Counted from the stretch's first letter, positions 8,442-17,931 are shown. The stretch: DNA of 64,000 nucleotides from Cupriavidus yeoncheonensis (GCF_905397275.1 NZ_CAJPUY010000007.1:230826-294825), one strand, 5' to 3'. Numbers and translations are program-made. Notes: a model not told the origin generated them from the sequence alone.

Positions 8442-9158
8442 ATGTCAAAGCAATCCGTGCGGCTGTTCGCCTGGGGATGCCTGACCGTGCTGGCGCTCGG
8501 CGGACTGGTCGCCTGGATCGGCGCGGACGTCATCCGCCAGCATCAGGAGCGCCTGCTCTATGACGTGGCCGACCACCTGCGGCTGGTGGCGTTTTCGATG
8601 GCGCTCGCGCTGGCCACCGGCATTCCGGCCGGCATCGCGCTGAGCCGTCCGTGCATGCGCCGCTGGGCCGACCGGCTGATGCAGGTGTTCAACGTCGGCA
8701 ACACGGTGCCGTCGCTCGCGGTACTCGCGCTGGCGCTGGCCGTGCTCGGCATCGGCGAGCGGCCTGCCATCCTGGCGCTGTGGCTCGCGTCGCTGCTGCC
8801 GATCGTGCGCAACACCTGCGAAGGCCTGCGCACGGTCTCGCCGACGCTGCTGGAAGCCGCGCGCGGCATCGGCATGACGCCGTGCCAGCGGCTGCTGCGC
8901 GTGGAACTGCCGAATGCGCTGCCGGTGATGCTGGCGGGCATCCGCATCAGCCTGGTGATCAACGTCGGCACGGTGCCGCTGTCGTTCCTGATCGGCGCCA
9001 ACAGCCTCGGCGAGCTGATCTTCCCGGGCATCTACCTGAACAACCAGCCGCTGCTGCTGCTGGGCGCCGCCGCCACCGCGCTGCTGGCCCTGGCGCTCGA
9101 CGCGCTCTTTGCCGGCGCCGGCAACCTGTACCTGCGCCGGCGCGGCCTGGCGCGATGA
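8442..9158 (+). CDS. Osmoprotectant-type ABC importer permease 1
   Basis: A 238-residue inner-membrane permease of the glycine betaine/choline (OpuB/OpuC, YehW/YehY) family. The BPD_transp_1 EAA loop is visible as EAARGIGMT around residues 143-151. About six hydrophobic segments are expected from the sequence. The ATG at 8442 follows GAGGGGG; the frame is open upstream but without a ribosome site. It heads a four-gene cluster permease-binding protein-permease-ATPase. Transport of betaine, choline or a related quaternary amine is inferred from family only. Confidence 0.85.
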   Translation: MSKQSVRLFAWGCLTVLALGGLVAWIGADVIRQHQERLLYDVADHLRLVAFSMALALATGIPAGIALSRPCMRRWADRLMQVFNVGNTVPSLAVLALALAVLGIGERPAILALWLASLLPIVRNTCEGLRTVSPTLLEAARGIGMTPCQRLLRVELPNALPVMLAGIRISLVINVGTVPLSFLIGANSLGELIFPGIYLNNQPLLLLGAAATALLALALDALFAGAGNLYLRRRGLAR

Positions 9159-9187
9159 ACGGCGGCCGAGAGGAGAAACAAGAACCA

Positions 9188-10135
9188 ATGGAACCGAAAC
9201 GAGACCGCGAACGCCGCGCCTTCTGGGCCTTCATGGTGGTGGGCGCCGTGCTGGCCGCCGTGCTGCTGGGCTCGGCGCCGGCCCGTGCGCAGGCGCCCGC
9301 CGCCGAAGCCGCGCCGGTGCGCGTGGGCGGCAAGAATTTCACCGAGCAGCTGATCCTGTCGTCGATGACATCGCAGTACCTGCGTGCCAAGGGCATCGGC
9401 ACCGAACTGACCGCCGGCCTGGGCAGCACGCTGATGCGCCAGGCCCTGGAGAGCGGACAGCTCGACGTGGTGTGGGACTACACCGGCACCGCGCTGATCG
9501 TCTTCAACAAGGTCGAGGAAAAGCTCGACGCGAAGCAAAGCTATGCCCGCGTGAAGGCGCTGGACGCCGCGCGCGGCCTGGTCTGGCTGGAGCCGTCGGG
9601 CATCAACAATACCTATGCGCTGGCCATGCCGAAGGAGCGCGCGCAGGCCGCCGGCGTGACTACGCTGTCGGCCTATGCCGAGAAGATGCGCAAGAGCGGC
9701 GAGGACGCGCAACACCCGTTTGCGGTCGACATGGAATTCGCCGCGCGCCCGGACGGGCTGGAGCCGCTCAAGGCCCGGTACAAGCTGCCGTTTTCGCGCC
9801 GCGACGTGATCCAGCTCGACCCGGGCCTGGTCTACACGGCGCTCAAGAACAACCAGGTCGACCTGGGCCTGGTCTACACGACCGATGGCCGTGTGAAGGG
9901 CTTCGAACTCGTGCTGCTCGAAGACGACCTGCATTTCTTCGCGGACTACAGCGCGGTGCCCGTGGTGCGCCAGGCTGCGCTGGACAGGCACCCGGAACTC
10001 GCCACGCTGCTCAACGCGCTGGCGGCAAAGCTGGACAACGCGTCGATGACCGACATGAACTACCAGGTGGACATCGGCCAGCAGCCGGCGGACAAGGTGG
10101 CGGCAGAGTTCCTGCGCAGCCATGGCCTGATCTGA
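9188..10135 (+). CDS. Osmoprotectant-type ABC importer substrate-binding protein
   Basis: A 315-residue periplasmic binding protein (OpuAC-like, OsmX/YehZ group). Residues 1-36 form a signal peptide with a long hydrophobic core ending in APARAQA, and the mature part starts with VRVGGKNFTEQLIL, a highly conserved motif of this family, then DVVWDYTGTALI and a C-terminal DLGLVYTTDGRV region. It captures a quaternary ammonium compound and hands it to the two flanking permeases. ATG at 9188 has AGGAG about 13 bases upstream, a loose spacing. Second gene of the operon. Confidence 0.88.
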   Translation: MEPKRDRERRAFWAFMVVGAVLAAVLLGSAPARAQAPAAEAAPVRVGGKNFTEQLILSSMTSQYLRAKGIGTELTAGLGSTLMRQALESGQLDVVWDYTGTALIVFNKVEEKLDAKQSYARVKALDAARGLVWLEPSGINNTYALAMPKERAQAAGVTTLSAYAEKMRKSGEDAQHPFAVDMEFAARPDGLEPLKARYKLPFSRRDVIQLDPGLVYTALKNNQVDLGLVYTTDGRVKGFELVLLEDDLHFFADYSAVPVVRQAALDRHPELATLLNALAAKLDNASMTDMNYQVDIGQQPADKVAAEFLRSHGLI

Positions 10136-10145
10136 GGAGGCGCGC

Positions 10146-10796
10146 ATGGACTTGCTGACCTACCTTCACCATAGCTGGCCGACGCTGCTGAAGCTCACCG
10201 CCGAACACCTGGCGCTCGTGGGCTCGGCCGTCGGCATGGCGGTCCTGATCGGCGTGCCGCTGGGCATCGCCATTACGCGTTTCCGCTGGCTGGCGACGCC
10301 GCTGCTGACGCTGGCCACCATCGTGCTGACGCTGCCGTCGATCGCGCTGTTCGGGCTGATGATCCCGATCTTCGCGCGCTTCGGGCACGCACTGGGCTAC
10401 GTACCGGCCGTGACCGCGGTGTTCCTGTACTCGCTGCTGCCGGTCATGCGCAACACCTATACCGCGCTGGTCAACGTCGACCCGGGCATCCAGGAAGCCG
10501 GGCGCGGCATCGGCATGACGACGTGGCAGCGCATGCGCCGCGTCGACCTGCCGCTGGCCGTGCCGGTGATCCTGGGCGGCGTGCGCACGGCCGTGGTGAT
10601 GAATATCGGCGTGGCCACCATTGCCGCCATCATCGGCGCGGGTGGCCTCGGGGTGCTGATCCTGCAGGCGATCAGCCAGAGCAATATGAGCAAGCTGGCC
10701 GTGGGCGCGGTCCTGGTCAGCGTGCTCGCCATCGTGGCGGATGCTTTCCTGCAATGGCTGCAGAAGGTGCTGACGCCGAAAGGAATCCGACTATGA
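10146..10796 (+). CDS. Osmoprotectant-type ABC importer permease 2
   Basis: A 216-residue permease, paralogous to the first permease of the cluster, with the EAA-loop motif EAGRGIGMTTWQRM near residues 118-131 and a GAGGLGVLI segment near the C-terminus. It starts 11 bases after the binding protein stop with GAGG just before it, and its stop overlaps the ATPase start by ATGA. The two permeases probably form the heterodimeric channel. Confidence 0.87.
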   Translation: MDLLTYLHHSWPTLLKLTAEHLALVGSAVGMAVLIGVPLGIAITRFRWLATPLLTLATIVLTLPSIALFGLMIPIFARFGHALGYVPAVTAVFLYSLLPVMRNTYTALVNVDPGIQEAGRGIGMTTWQRMRRVDLPLAVPVILGGVRTAVVMNIGVATIAAIIGAGGLGVLILQAISQSNMSKLAVGAVLVSVLAIVADAFLQWLQKVLTPKGIRL

Positions 10797-11959
10797 TCGA
10801 ACTCGACCGACTCACCAAGGCCTTCCCGCAGAAGGACGGCACCGAAGTGCGGGCCGTGGACGCTGTCTCGCTGACGGTGCCGCGCGGGGAAATCTGCGTC
10901 TTCCTGGGGCCGTCCGGCTGCGGCAAGACCACCACGCTGAAGATGATCAACCGGCTGATCGAGCCGACCTCGGGCACGGTGCGCATCGATGGCGAGGACA
11001 CCGTCGGCATCGACGGCGTGGCGCTGCGCCGCAAGATCGGCTATGTGATCCAGCAGATCGGCCTGTTCCCGAACATGACCATCGAAGAGAACATCATGGT
11101 CGTGCCGCGCATGCTCGGCTGGGACAAGCGCCGCTGCCACGAGCGCGCGCGCGAGCTGATGTCGATGGTGCAGCTCGACCCCGACCGCATGCTGTCGCGC
11201 TATCCGCGCGAGCTGTCGGGCGGGCAGCAGCAGCGCATCGGCGTGATCCGCGCGCTCGCGGCCGACGCGCCGGTGCTGCTGATGGACGAACCCTTCGGCG
11301 CGGTCGACCCGATCAACCGCGAGAGCATCCAGAACGAATTCCTGCTGATGCAGCGCCAGCTCGGCAAGACCGTGATCATGGTCTCGCACGATATCGACGA
11401 GGCCATCAAGCTGGCCAGCAAGGTCGCGGTGTTCCGGCGCGGCAAGCTGGTGCAGTTCGATCATCCGGACGCGCTGCTGGCGCACCCGGCCGATGAATTT
11501 GTGCAAGCTTTTGTCGGCCACGACAACACGCTCAAGCGCCTGCTGCTCGTGAGCGCCGGCGATGCCGCCACCATGCCGCCGAGCTGCCGCCCGGACATGG
11601 CCCTGTCCGACGCGCTCGGCGTGATGGACGATGCCGACGTGCGCCACCTGCCGGTGGTCGACGACGCGCAGCGCGCGCTGGGCTACGTCACGCGCCGCGA
11701 TGCGCGCGGGGGCACCGGCCGCTGCAGCGACGCGATGCGTGCGTTCCCCGCCGCGGCCACGTCCGACGAGCACCTGCGCATCCTGCTGTCGCGCATGTAC
11801 CAGCACAACACGAGCTGGCTGCCGGTGGTGGACGCCGACGGCGCCTACCTTGGCGAAGTGACGCAGGATTCGATCGCGTGCTACCTCAGCTCGGGCCGCT
11901 CGCGCGGCAGCGCGCCGGTCATCCAGCCCCCGGCGCAACCGCTGCGCGCCGCGGCGTGA
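10793..11959 (+). CDS. Osmoprotectant-type ABC importer ATPase with CBS domains
   Basis: A 388-residue ATPase of the ProV/OpuCA group. Walker A GPSGCGKTT at 39-47, signature LSGGQQQR, Walker B VLLMDEPFGAVDP. After the ABC domain come two CBS-like repeats (about residues 255-375: ALGVMDDADVRHLPVVDD and the HNTSWLPVVDADGAYLGEV region), which in OpuA-type importers sense ionic strength or c-di-AMP. The start at 10793 overlaps the permease stop by 4 bases, indicating translational coupling. Last gene of the operon. Confidence 0.9.
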   Translation: MIELDRLTKAFPQKDGTEVRAVDAVSLTVPRGEICVFLGPSGCGKTTTLKMINRLIEPTSGTVRIDGEDTVGIDGVALRRKIGYVIQQIGLFPNMTIEENIMVVPRMLGWDKRRCHERARELMSMVQLDPDRMLSRYPRELSGGQQQRIGVIRALAADAPVLLMDEPFGAVDPINRESIQNEFLLMQRQLGKTVIMVSHDIDEAIKLASKVAVFRRGKLVQFDHPDALLAHPADEFVQAFVGHDNTLKRLLLVSAGDAATMPPSCRPDMALSDALGVMDDADVRHLPVVDDAQRALGYVTRRDARGGTGRCSDAMRAFPAAATSDEHLRILLSRMYQHNTSWLPVVDADGAYLGEVTQDSIACYLSSGRSRGSAPVIQPPAQPLRAAA

Positions 11960-11990
11960 GGATCGGCGCGGTTCGCGCTATGCTGGCGCC

Positions 11991-12359
11991 ATGGCCCGCA
12001 CCATCCGCTATTGCCGCTCCCCTTTGTGCCTGATGATCGAAACCCGCTGGCTGGTGCCGCGCGGGTTTGACGGCTTCACGCCGGGTCCGCTGATCCTGCT
12101 GCGCCCCGGCGCCAGCCACGCGCTGATCGAGCATGAGAAGGTGCATGTGCGCCAGTTCTGGCGCAGCTGGGGCCTGATGGGCGTGCTCTATCTGCTGAGC
12201 CGGCGCTGGCGGCTGCGCTACGAGGTCGAGGCCTATCGCGAGCAGCTGCGGCACAGTCCGCCGGGCGCGGCGCGTGCGCTGGCTCGCCTGCTGGCAACGA
12301 AGTACCGGCTCAGGATCACGGAAGACGACGCGTACCGCCTGCTGACGGCGAGTGAATGA
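11991..12359 (+). CDS. Small HExxH-containing protein, possible minimal metalloprotease
   Basis: A 122-residue protein of no recognised family. It has HEKVHVRQFW near residues 48-57, i.e. an HExxH motif, followed about 30 residues later by YEVEAYREQL, in which a glutamate could be the third zinc ligand in gluzincin style. A hydrophobic segment (WGLMGVLYLLS) lies between. It starts 31 bases after the osmoprotectant ATPase and ends just before the convergent histidine kinase. Proteolytic activity is inference; the protein is much shorter than typical M48/M56 peptidases. Confidence 0.65.
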   Translation: MARTIRYCRSPLCLMIETRWLVPRGFDGFTPGPLILLRPGASHALIEHEKVHVRQFWRSWGLMGVLYLLSRRWRLRYEVEAYREQLRHSPPGAARALARLLATKYRLRITEDDAYRLLTASE

Positions 12360-12363
12360 CGGG

Positions 12364-13764
12364 TCAGGCTGTCACCGTGGCCGGTGCCGCCTGCCGCCGG
12401 AAGCCGAGCGTAAAGCGCGTCTTGCCGTCCGCCGACTGCACGGCGATGGTTCCCCCATGCGCGGCCATGATCGCGCGCGTGATCGACAATCCCAGTCCCA
12501 CGCTGTCCGAATCCGGACGGACCCGTGATTTGTCGCCGCGCGAGAAGCGGTCGAAGATCACGGGCAGCAAGTCCGGCCGGATCTCCTGGCCTTCGTTCTC
12601 CACGGCGATGGTGACCCCATCGGCGCCGTCATCGATTTCCACCGCGATGCCGCCCCCCGGCGGCGTATAGCGCAGGGCGTTGGACAGCAGGTTGCTGAGC
12701 GCGCGGCGCAGCATCAGCCTGTCGCCCACCAGGCGCCCCTCGCCGCGCGACGCCAGGCGTACGTGCTTGTCTTCGGCCAGCGCGTCGTAGAACTCGAACA
12801 GCGCATGGACTTCGACTGCCGCGTCGATTGGCTCGGCGCAGGGCAGGGTGAGGCCGTGTTCCATCTGGGCCAGGTAAAGCATGTCCGACACCATCCGCGT
12901 CAGGCGCTGGAGTTCTTCGGCATTCGACGCCAGCACATCGCGGTACTTTTCGGCCGCGCGCGGTTGCGAGAGCACGACGTGCGTCTGCGTCATCAGGTTG
13001 GTCAGCGGCGTGCGCAGTTCATGCGCCAGGTCGGACGAGAATTCGGAGAGCCGCCCGAAGTCGCGCTGCAAGCGCTCCAGCATCGCGTTCAGCGTTGCCG
13101 CCAGGTCCGCCATTTCCACCGGCACCGCGTCCACCGGCATGCGCGCGTCGAGCTTGTGCGCGGTCACGGCACGTGCGCGCGTGGCCATGGTGCGCAGCGG
13201 CGCCAGCCCGCGCCGGGCGGCCCACCAGCCGAGCAGGCCGCTGGCCAGGGCGGCCAGAGCGACATAGAAGACCAGCGAACGACGGAACGCACGCATGAAA
13301 TGCGCATGGATCTCGGTGTCCATGCCGACCACGATGGTCAGTGGCGCTGGCCGTCCGCCCGTGGCCGGCACGGTGGCGCGCAGGCCACGGTAGTGCTTGC
13401 CGTCCTGTTCCCAGACAAAGTGGTCGCGCCCCACCGGCAGTACCGAGGCGGTGCCGAGCGCGGTCTGGAAATCGAATCCATGGCTGGTGTACAGAGTCTG
13501 GCCGTCGGCCGCGCTGACGTGGGCGATGAAGCCGGGATGGTGCTCCAGCGCCACGGCCAGCCGCTCGGGCACCGACGCCGCGGCATTTTCGGTGGCGATC
13601 CGCTCGATCAGCCGCACGCTGTCGCCCAGGCTGGCAAAGTCCTCTTCCGCGAAATGCCGGTCCATGGCTGTCGCGATCAGGATGCCGAGGCCCAGCAGCA
13701 CGCCGGCCGACGACAGGCAGAACAGCGCGGTCAGGCGCGTCGTCAGGGAGAAGCGCCGCATCAC
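12364..13764 (-). CDS. copS: Heavy-metal sensor histidine kinase (CusS/CopS type)
   Basis: A 466-residue inner-membrane kinase. An N-terminal transmembrane helix (about 13-33), a periplasmic sensor of about 130 residues, a second helix (about 165-185), HAMP, then HisKA with [12 protein letters not shown] (phosphoacceptor His near 248), and HATPase with an N box ([17 protein letters not shown]) and GLGLSI. The family heavy-metal sensor kinase regulates copper/silver efflux. It may start at GTG 13764, which overlaps the regulator's stop by 4 bases, or at the adjacent ATG 13761. Located in a minus-strand operon divergent from copABCD, whose periplasmic copper it probably senses. Confidence 0.9.
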   Translation of the reverse strand: MMRRFSLTTRLTALFCLSSAGVLLGLGILIATAMDRHFAEEDFASLGDSVRLIERIATENAAASVPERLAVALEHHPGFIAHVSAADGQTLYTSHGFDFQTALGTASVLPVGRDHFVWEQDGKHYRGLRATVPATGGRPAPLTIVVGMDTEIHAHFMRAFRRSLVFYVALAALASGLLGWWAARRGLAPLRTMATRARAVTAHKLDARMPVDAVPVEMADLAATLNAMLERLQRDFGRLSEFSSDLAHELRTPLTNLMTQTHVVLSQPRAAEKYRDVLASNAEELQRLTRMVSDMLYLAQMEHGLTLPCAEPIDAAVEVHALFEFYDALAEDKHVRLASRGEGRLVGDRLMLRRALSNLLSNALRYTPPGGGIAVEIDDGADGVTIAVENEGQEIRPDLLPVIFDRFSRGDKSRVRPDSDSVGLGLSITRAIMAAHGGTIAVQSADGKTRFTLGFRRQAAPATVTA

Positions 13765-14447
13765 TCCGTGTCCTCGGGGTCTTCGAGCACGTAGCCCATG
13801 CCGCGGACGGTCTGAATCAGCTTGAGGTCGAAATCATCGTCGATCTTGGCGCGCAGGCGGCGGATGGCGACGTCGATGACATTGCTGTCGCTGTCGAAGT
13901 TCATGTCCCACACCTGCGACGCGATCAGCGAGCGCGGCAACACCTCGCCGCGCCGGCGCACCAGCAATTCCAGCAGCGAGAACTCCTTGCTGGTCAGCAC
14001 GATGCGGCGCCCGCCGCGCGACGCGCGCCGGCGCGCCAGGTCCAGCACCAGGTCGCCGACCTGCACGCGGTCCGCGCTGACCTGCGCGCTGCCACGGCGC
14101 AGCAGCGTGCGCACGCGTGCCAGCAGTTCGGCGAAGGCGAACGGCTTGACCAGGTAGTCGTCGGCGCCGAGTTCCAGCCCCTTGACGCGGTCGGCCACGC
14201 TGTCGCGCGCGGTCAGGAACAGCACCGGCACGCGGTTGTCGGCCGCGCGCAGCGTCTGCACGATGCGCCAGCCGTCCACGTCGGGCAGCATCACGTCCAG
14301 GACGATCAGGTCGTAGGCCTCGCTCATGGCCAGGTGGTGGCCGTCCAGCCCGTTGGCGGCCAGGTCTACCACGAAGCCCGCCTCCGTCAGGCCCTGCCGG
14401 AGGTATTGCCCGGTCTTGGCCTCGTCTTCCACTACCAGCAGTTTCAT
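13761..14447 (-). CDS. copR: Copper response regulator (CusR/CopR type, OmpR family)
   Basis: A 228-residue two-component regulator. The receiver domain has phosphoacceptor Asp51 in [10 protein letters not shown] and the conserved Lys near 101 (LVKPFAF); the C-terminal winged helix shows [19 protein letters not shown] and [15 protein letters not shown]. It is expected to bind the inverted repeat at 14531-14556 and activate copA and its own operon. The frame is open a little further upstream, but [13 protein letters not shown] at 14447 is the canonical N-terminus. First gene of copRS. Confidence 0.92.
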   Translation of the reverse strand: MKLLVVEDEAKTGQYLRQGLTEAGFVVDLAANGLDGHHLAMSEAYDLIVLDVMLPDVDGWRIVQTLRAADNRVPVLFLTARDSVADRVKGLELGADDYLVKPFAFAELLARVRTLLRRGSAQVSADRVQVGDLVLDLARRRASRGGRRIVLTSKEFSLLELLVRRRGEVLPRSLIASQVWDMNFDSDSNVIDVAIRRLRAKIDDDFDLKLIQTVRGMGYVLEDPEDTE

Positions 14448-14530
14448 CTGCGCTTTCCTTGTTGCCCGCCGCACCGGTCCGAACCGGCGCCCGGCGACTG
14501 TAGCCCGGGGCAATGAACATCAAGATGACG

Positions 14531-14556
14531 CCAAGATTACCGGATTGTAATTTTGG
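14531..14556. promoter_or_regulatory. Cop box: inverted repeat between copRS and copABCD
   Basis: CCAAGATTAC (14531-14540), a 6-base spacer and GTAATTTTGG (14547-14556) form a 9-of-10 inverted repeat; the core ATTAC-6-GTAAT matches the style of CopR/CusR boxes. It lies upstream of a -10-like TATGCT (14585-14590) that lacks a good -35, as expected for an activated copA promoter. Confidence 0.8.
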
Positions 14557-14641
14557 GGTCATGTGCACGTTCCCCGGCCCTGCGTATGCTTTGCCTGCCG
14601 CTGACAAGTGCGGCCATCGACACTCCAAGGACTGATTCCCC

Positions 14642-16459
14642 ATGCGACGCGATCCCTCCACCGGCCTGCTGCTGCCCAACCTGTCCCGCCGGCGCTTTGT
14701 GCAGGGCCTGGCGGCAGGCGGCGTGCTGGCGGGCCTGCCGGCCTGGCAGGGGACGGCATGGGCGCAGCCGGGCGCGACTGCTTTCGGCACGGCGCCGGTG
14801 CTGCGCGGCACGGAATTCGACCTCGTGGTCGACGAGTCGGTGGTCAACTTTACCGGCAGGCCCGGCGTGGCCACCACCATCAACGGCATGCTGCCCGGCC
14901 CGACGCTGCGCTGGCGCGAAGGCGACACGGTCACCATCCGCGTGACCAACCGCCTGCGCGAACCGACTTCGATCCACTGGCACGGCATCATCCTGCCGTA
15001 CCAGATGGATGGCGTGCCCGGCATCAGCTTCGGCGGCATCGCCCCGGGCGAGACCTTCACCTATCGCTTCAAGGTCGCGCAAAGCGGCAGCTACTGGTAC
15101 CACTCGCATTCCGGCTTCCAGGAGATGATCGGGCTGTACGGGGGCATCATCATCGATCCGGCCGGCGCAGACCCGGTGCGGGCCGATCGCGACTACACGG
15201 TGCTGCTGTCGGACTGGACCGACGAGGACCCGATGCGCGTGCTGTCGAAGCTGAAGGTCCAGAGCGATTACTACAACTACCACCAGCCAACGGTGGTCGA
15301 TTTCTTCCGCGACGTGTCGAACGACGGGCTGAAGGCCGCGCTCGACAAGCGCCGCATGTGGAACCAGATGCGCATGAACCCGACGGATCTCGCGGACCTG
15401 TCGGGCGCCACGCTGACCTATCTGACCAATGGCCTGACGCCAGCCGGCAACTGGACGGGGCAGTTCCGGCCCGGCGAAAAGGTGAGGCTGCGGTTCATCA
15501 ACGGCGCGGGCAATACCTTCTTCGACGTGCGAATTCCTGGCGTGAAGCTGAACGTAGTGCAGGTCGACGGCATCAACATCGAACCCGTGACGGTCGACGA
15601 ATTCCGCTTCGGGCCCGGCGAAACCTGCGACGTCGTGGTCGAGCCGCGCGACGATGCCTGCACGGTCTTCGCCCAGTCGATGGACCGCACCGGCTATGCC
15701 CGGGGCACGCTGAGCGTGCGCGACGGCCTGCAGGCACCGGTGCCGGCGCTCGAACAGGCCGAGTGGCTGACTATGGGCGACATGATGGGCAACATGGCCG
15801 GCATGCATCACGGCTCCGCGCCCGGCGCGGACCATGCGGGGATGCAGCACGGCATGGACCACGGCGGCATGGCCATGGATCACGGCCAGCACGCGATGCA
15901 CGGCGCCGCGCCCGACCATCCGCTCAAGGTCCCTGGCAAGACCGTGCGCCACGCGCGCACCGAGTACGGTGCGGGCACCGACATGCGCGTGGACACGCCG
16001 CGCACGAACCTCGACGATCCCGGCATCGGCCTGCGCAACAACGGACGGCGCGTGCTGACGCTAGCCGACATGCACACACTGGGCGGCCCGCCGGACCCAC
16101 GCGGGCCGGGGCGCGAGATCGAGCTGCACCTGACCGGCAACATGGAGCGCTACACGTGGTCGTTCGACGGTGTCGAGTTCGGCCAATCGACACCCGTGCA
16201 TTTCCGCCATGGCGAGCGGCTGCGCGTCATTCTCCACAACGACACCATGATGACCCACCCGATGCACATGCACGGCATGTGGAGCGACCTGGAAGCGCCG
16301 GATGGCACGTTCCTCGCGCGCCGGCACACGATCCCGGTGCAGCCGGCGCAGCGCATCAGCTTCCTGGTCACGGCGGACGCGCCCGGCCGCTGGGCGTGGC
16401 ATTGCCACCTGATGCTGCATATGGATGCGGGCATGTTCCGCGAAGTGGTGGTGTCGTGA
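14642..16459 (+). CDS. copA: Periplasmic multicopper oxidase CopA
   Basis: A 605-residue CopA-type multicopper oxidase. Twin-arginine signal SRRRFVQGLAAGG (about 15-27) and cleavage after AWA or so, implying export of folded, copper-loaded protein. Copper ligands: HWHG (about 111-114), YHSHSG (about 153-158), HPMHMHG (about 540) and WHCHLMLHMDAGM (about 587-600). Between them is a Met/His-rich segment (roughly 375-425, MGDMMGNMAGMHHG and similar) typical of copper-binding loops. It oxidises or sequesters Cu(I) in the periplasm. The gene is divergent from copRS and overlaps copB by 1 base. Confidence 0.95.
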   Translation: MRRDPSTGLLLPNLSRRRFVQGLAAGGVLAGLPAWQGTAWAQPGATAFGTAPVLRGTEFDLVVDESVVNFTGRPGVATTINGMLPGPTLRWREGDTVTIRVTNRLREPTSIHWHGIILPYQMDGVPGISFGGIAPGETFTYRFKVAQSGSYWYHSHSGFQEMIGLYGGIIIDPAGADPVRADRDYTVLLSDWTDEDPMRVLSKLKVQSDYYNYHQPTVVDFFRDVSNDGLKAALDKRRMWNQMRMNPTDLADLSGATLTYLTNGLTPAGNWTGQFRPGEKVRLRFINGAGNTFFDVRIPGVKLNVVQVDGINIEPVTVDEFRFGPGETCDVVVEPRDDACTVFAQSMDRTGYARGTLSVRDGLQAPVPALEQAEWLTMGDMMGNMAGMHHGSAPGADHAGMQHGMDHGGMAMDHGQHAMHGAAPDHPLKVPGKTVRHARTEYGAGTDMRVDTPRTNLDDPGIGLRNNGRRVLTLADMHTLGGPPDPRGPGREIELHLTGNMERYTWSFDGVEFGQSTPVHFRHGERLRVILHNDTMMTHPMHMHGMWSDLEAPDGTFLARRHTIPVQPAQRISFLVTADAPGRWAWHCHLMLHMDAGMFREVVVS

Positions 16460-17490
16460 TGGTAAGATTTGCACGCAACACGGCCATGCTCGCGCACACC
16501 AGGAAGCTGTTTGCCGCGATCCTTGCGGCCGCGGGAATCGGATCGGCCTGGGCACAGGACCCGCATGCCGGACATCGGCAACATCAGTCATCCGGCGACC
16601 CGGGGGCGACCGCACCTGTCGTGGCAGTCGATGGCATGGAGGGCATGGAGGGCATGGAGGGCATGGAAGAGAGCCCTGCGCCCGCGACTTCGATGCCTCA
16701 GTCCAGTCCCACGCCTGCCATGAGCCATGGCGACATGAAGATGCAGGGCGGGAGCGCGCCGCCCGACGCGCGCGACCCGCACGCGTATTCCGGCGGCTAT
16801 CAGCTTGGCACGGGCCAGTACGCGCTGGGCCCCGTGCGCCATCTGCACATGGCGGACGAGCACACCTTTGCCGCGGTGCTCGTCGACAGGCTGGAATGGG
16901 CGCATGCCAACGGCGCCAACGCCGTGAACTGGGAAGCGCAGGCGTGGTTCGGCGGCACCTACAACCGGTTCGTCATCAAGACCGAAGGCGAAGCTGCGGG
17001 CGGCAAGGTGCATGATGCGCGCACCGAACTGCTGTGGGGCCACGCCATCGCGCCCTACTGGGACACGCAGCTTGGCTGGCGCAATGACGTGGGCAGCGGA
17101 CGTCCGGCGCGCAACTGGATGGCGTTCGGCGTGCAGGGCCTGGCGCCGTACTGGTTCGAAGTCGATGCCACCGCCTACGTGGGCGACAGCGGGCGCACGG
17201 CGTTGCGCCTGTCGGCCGAGTACGAACTGCTGATCACGCAGCGCCTGATCCTGCAGCCGCGCATCGAAGCCAGTCTGTATGGCAGGAACGATCCGGAGAC
17301 CGGCACCGGCAGCGGCCTGTCAAACGGTACCGTGGGGCTGCGCCTGCGCTATGAGATCAGCCGCCAGTTCGCGCCCTACATCGGCGTCGAGCGGTACCAG
17401 ACCTTCGGCAATACGTCGGACATGGTCAGGACCGCCGGCGGGCGCAGTGGCGAGACCCGCTTCGTGGCTGGCGTGCGGGCCTGGTTCTGA
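16459..17490 (+). CDS. copB: Outer-membrane copper resistance protein CopB
   Basis: A 343-residue CopB. An N-terminal signal peptide (cleavage near AWAQ, residue about 34), a Met/His-rich linker with a fourfold GMEGMEGMEGME repeat and MSHGDMKMQGG, then the beta-barrel domain with LDRLEWAHANG-like start and alternate hydrophobic strands ending in a C-terminal Phe (VRAWF), the usual outer-membrane targeting signal. Start 16459 overlaps copA's stop by one base; an alternative is the ATG at 16486. It binds copper at the outer membrane and works with CopA. Confidence 0.92.
   Translation: MVRFARNTAMLAHTRKLFAAILAAAGIGSAWAQDPHAGHRQHQSSGDPGATAPVVAVDGMEGMEGMEGMEESPAPATSMPQSSPTPAMSHGDMKMQGGSAPPDARDPHAYSGGYQLGTGQYALGPVRHLHMADEHTFAAVLVDRLEWAHANGANAVNWEAQAWFGGTYNRFVIKTEGEAAGGKVHDARTELLWGHAIAPYWDTQLGWRNDVGSGRPARNWMAFGVQGLAPYWFEVDATAYVGDSGRTALRLSAEYELLITQRLILQPRIEASLYGRNDPETGTGSGLSNGTVGLRLRYEISRQFAPYIGVERYQTFGNTSDMVRTAGGRSGETRFVAGVRAWF
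16633..16668 (+). repeat. Tandem 9-bp repeat inside copB
   Basis: Four copies of GGCATGGAG (the last ending in A), encoding Gly-Met-Glu units of the Met-rich linker. In-frame slippage here would change the number of methionines without breaking the protein. Confidence 0.85.
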
Positions 17491-17540
17491 GGCATGCTTG
17501 CGCAAGTCAGCCGTCAAACCATCATCAGGAAGTTGTCCCC

Positions 17541-17927
17541 ATGTTCGACATCCGCACCACTGCAAAATCCTTGCTTGCCGTATCGGCCCTGCTCGCCGGC
17601 GGCCACGCATTCGCCCATCCGCAACTGCTGGCGTCCACGCCGGCCGACAGCGCCGAGATCGTGGCGCCCGCACGCATCGAACTGCGCTTCTCCGAGAGCC
17701 TGGTCGCGCGCGTTTCAGGCGCCAAGCTGGTCATGACGGGCATGCCCGGCATGGCGGACCATGCGCCGATGAGCGTGGCCACCCGCGTATCGGCTGGCGA
17801 GGATCCGAAGACGATGGTGATCACGCCCGCCAGCCCGCTTGTGCCGGGTACCTATCGCGTGGACTGGCGCGCGGTAGCGGCCGACACGCATCCGGTCAGC
17901 GGCAAGCTTTCGTTCACCGTGAAGTAG
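17541..17927 (+). CDS. copC: Periplasmic copper chaperone CopC
   Basis: A 128-residue CopC. Signal peptide about 1-25, cleaved before HPQLLASTP so that the mature chain starts with His, the first ligand of the Cu(II) histidine-brace site; DTHPVSGKLSF near the C-terminus supplies the second His and the neighbouring Asp. Methionines around MTGMPGMADHAPM could bind Cu(I). It passes copper to CopD in the inner membrane. ATG at 17541 with no close strong Shine-Dalgarno; 50 bases after copB. Confidence 0.92.
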   Translation: MFDIRTTAKSLLAVSALLAGGHAFAHPQLLASTPADSAEIVAPARIELRFSESLVARVSGAKLVMTGMPGMADHAPMSVATRVSAGEDPKTMVITPASPLVPGTYRVDWRAVAADTHPVSGKLSFTVK

Positions 17928-17931
17928 TCCG

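Noticed and set aside
16633..16668. A non-coding minisatellite
   Set aside because: It stays in frame in copB and encodes the Met-rich linker.
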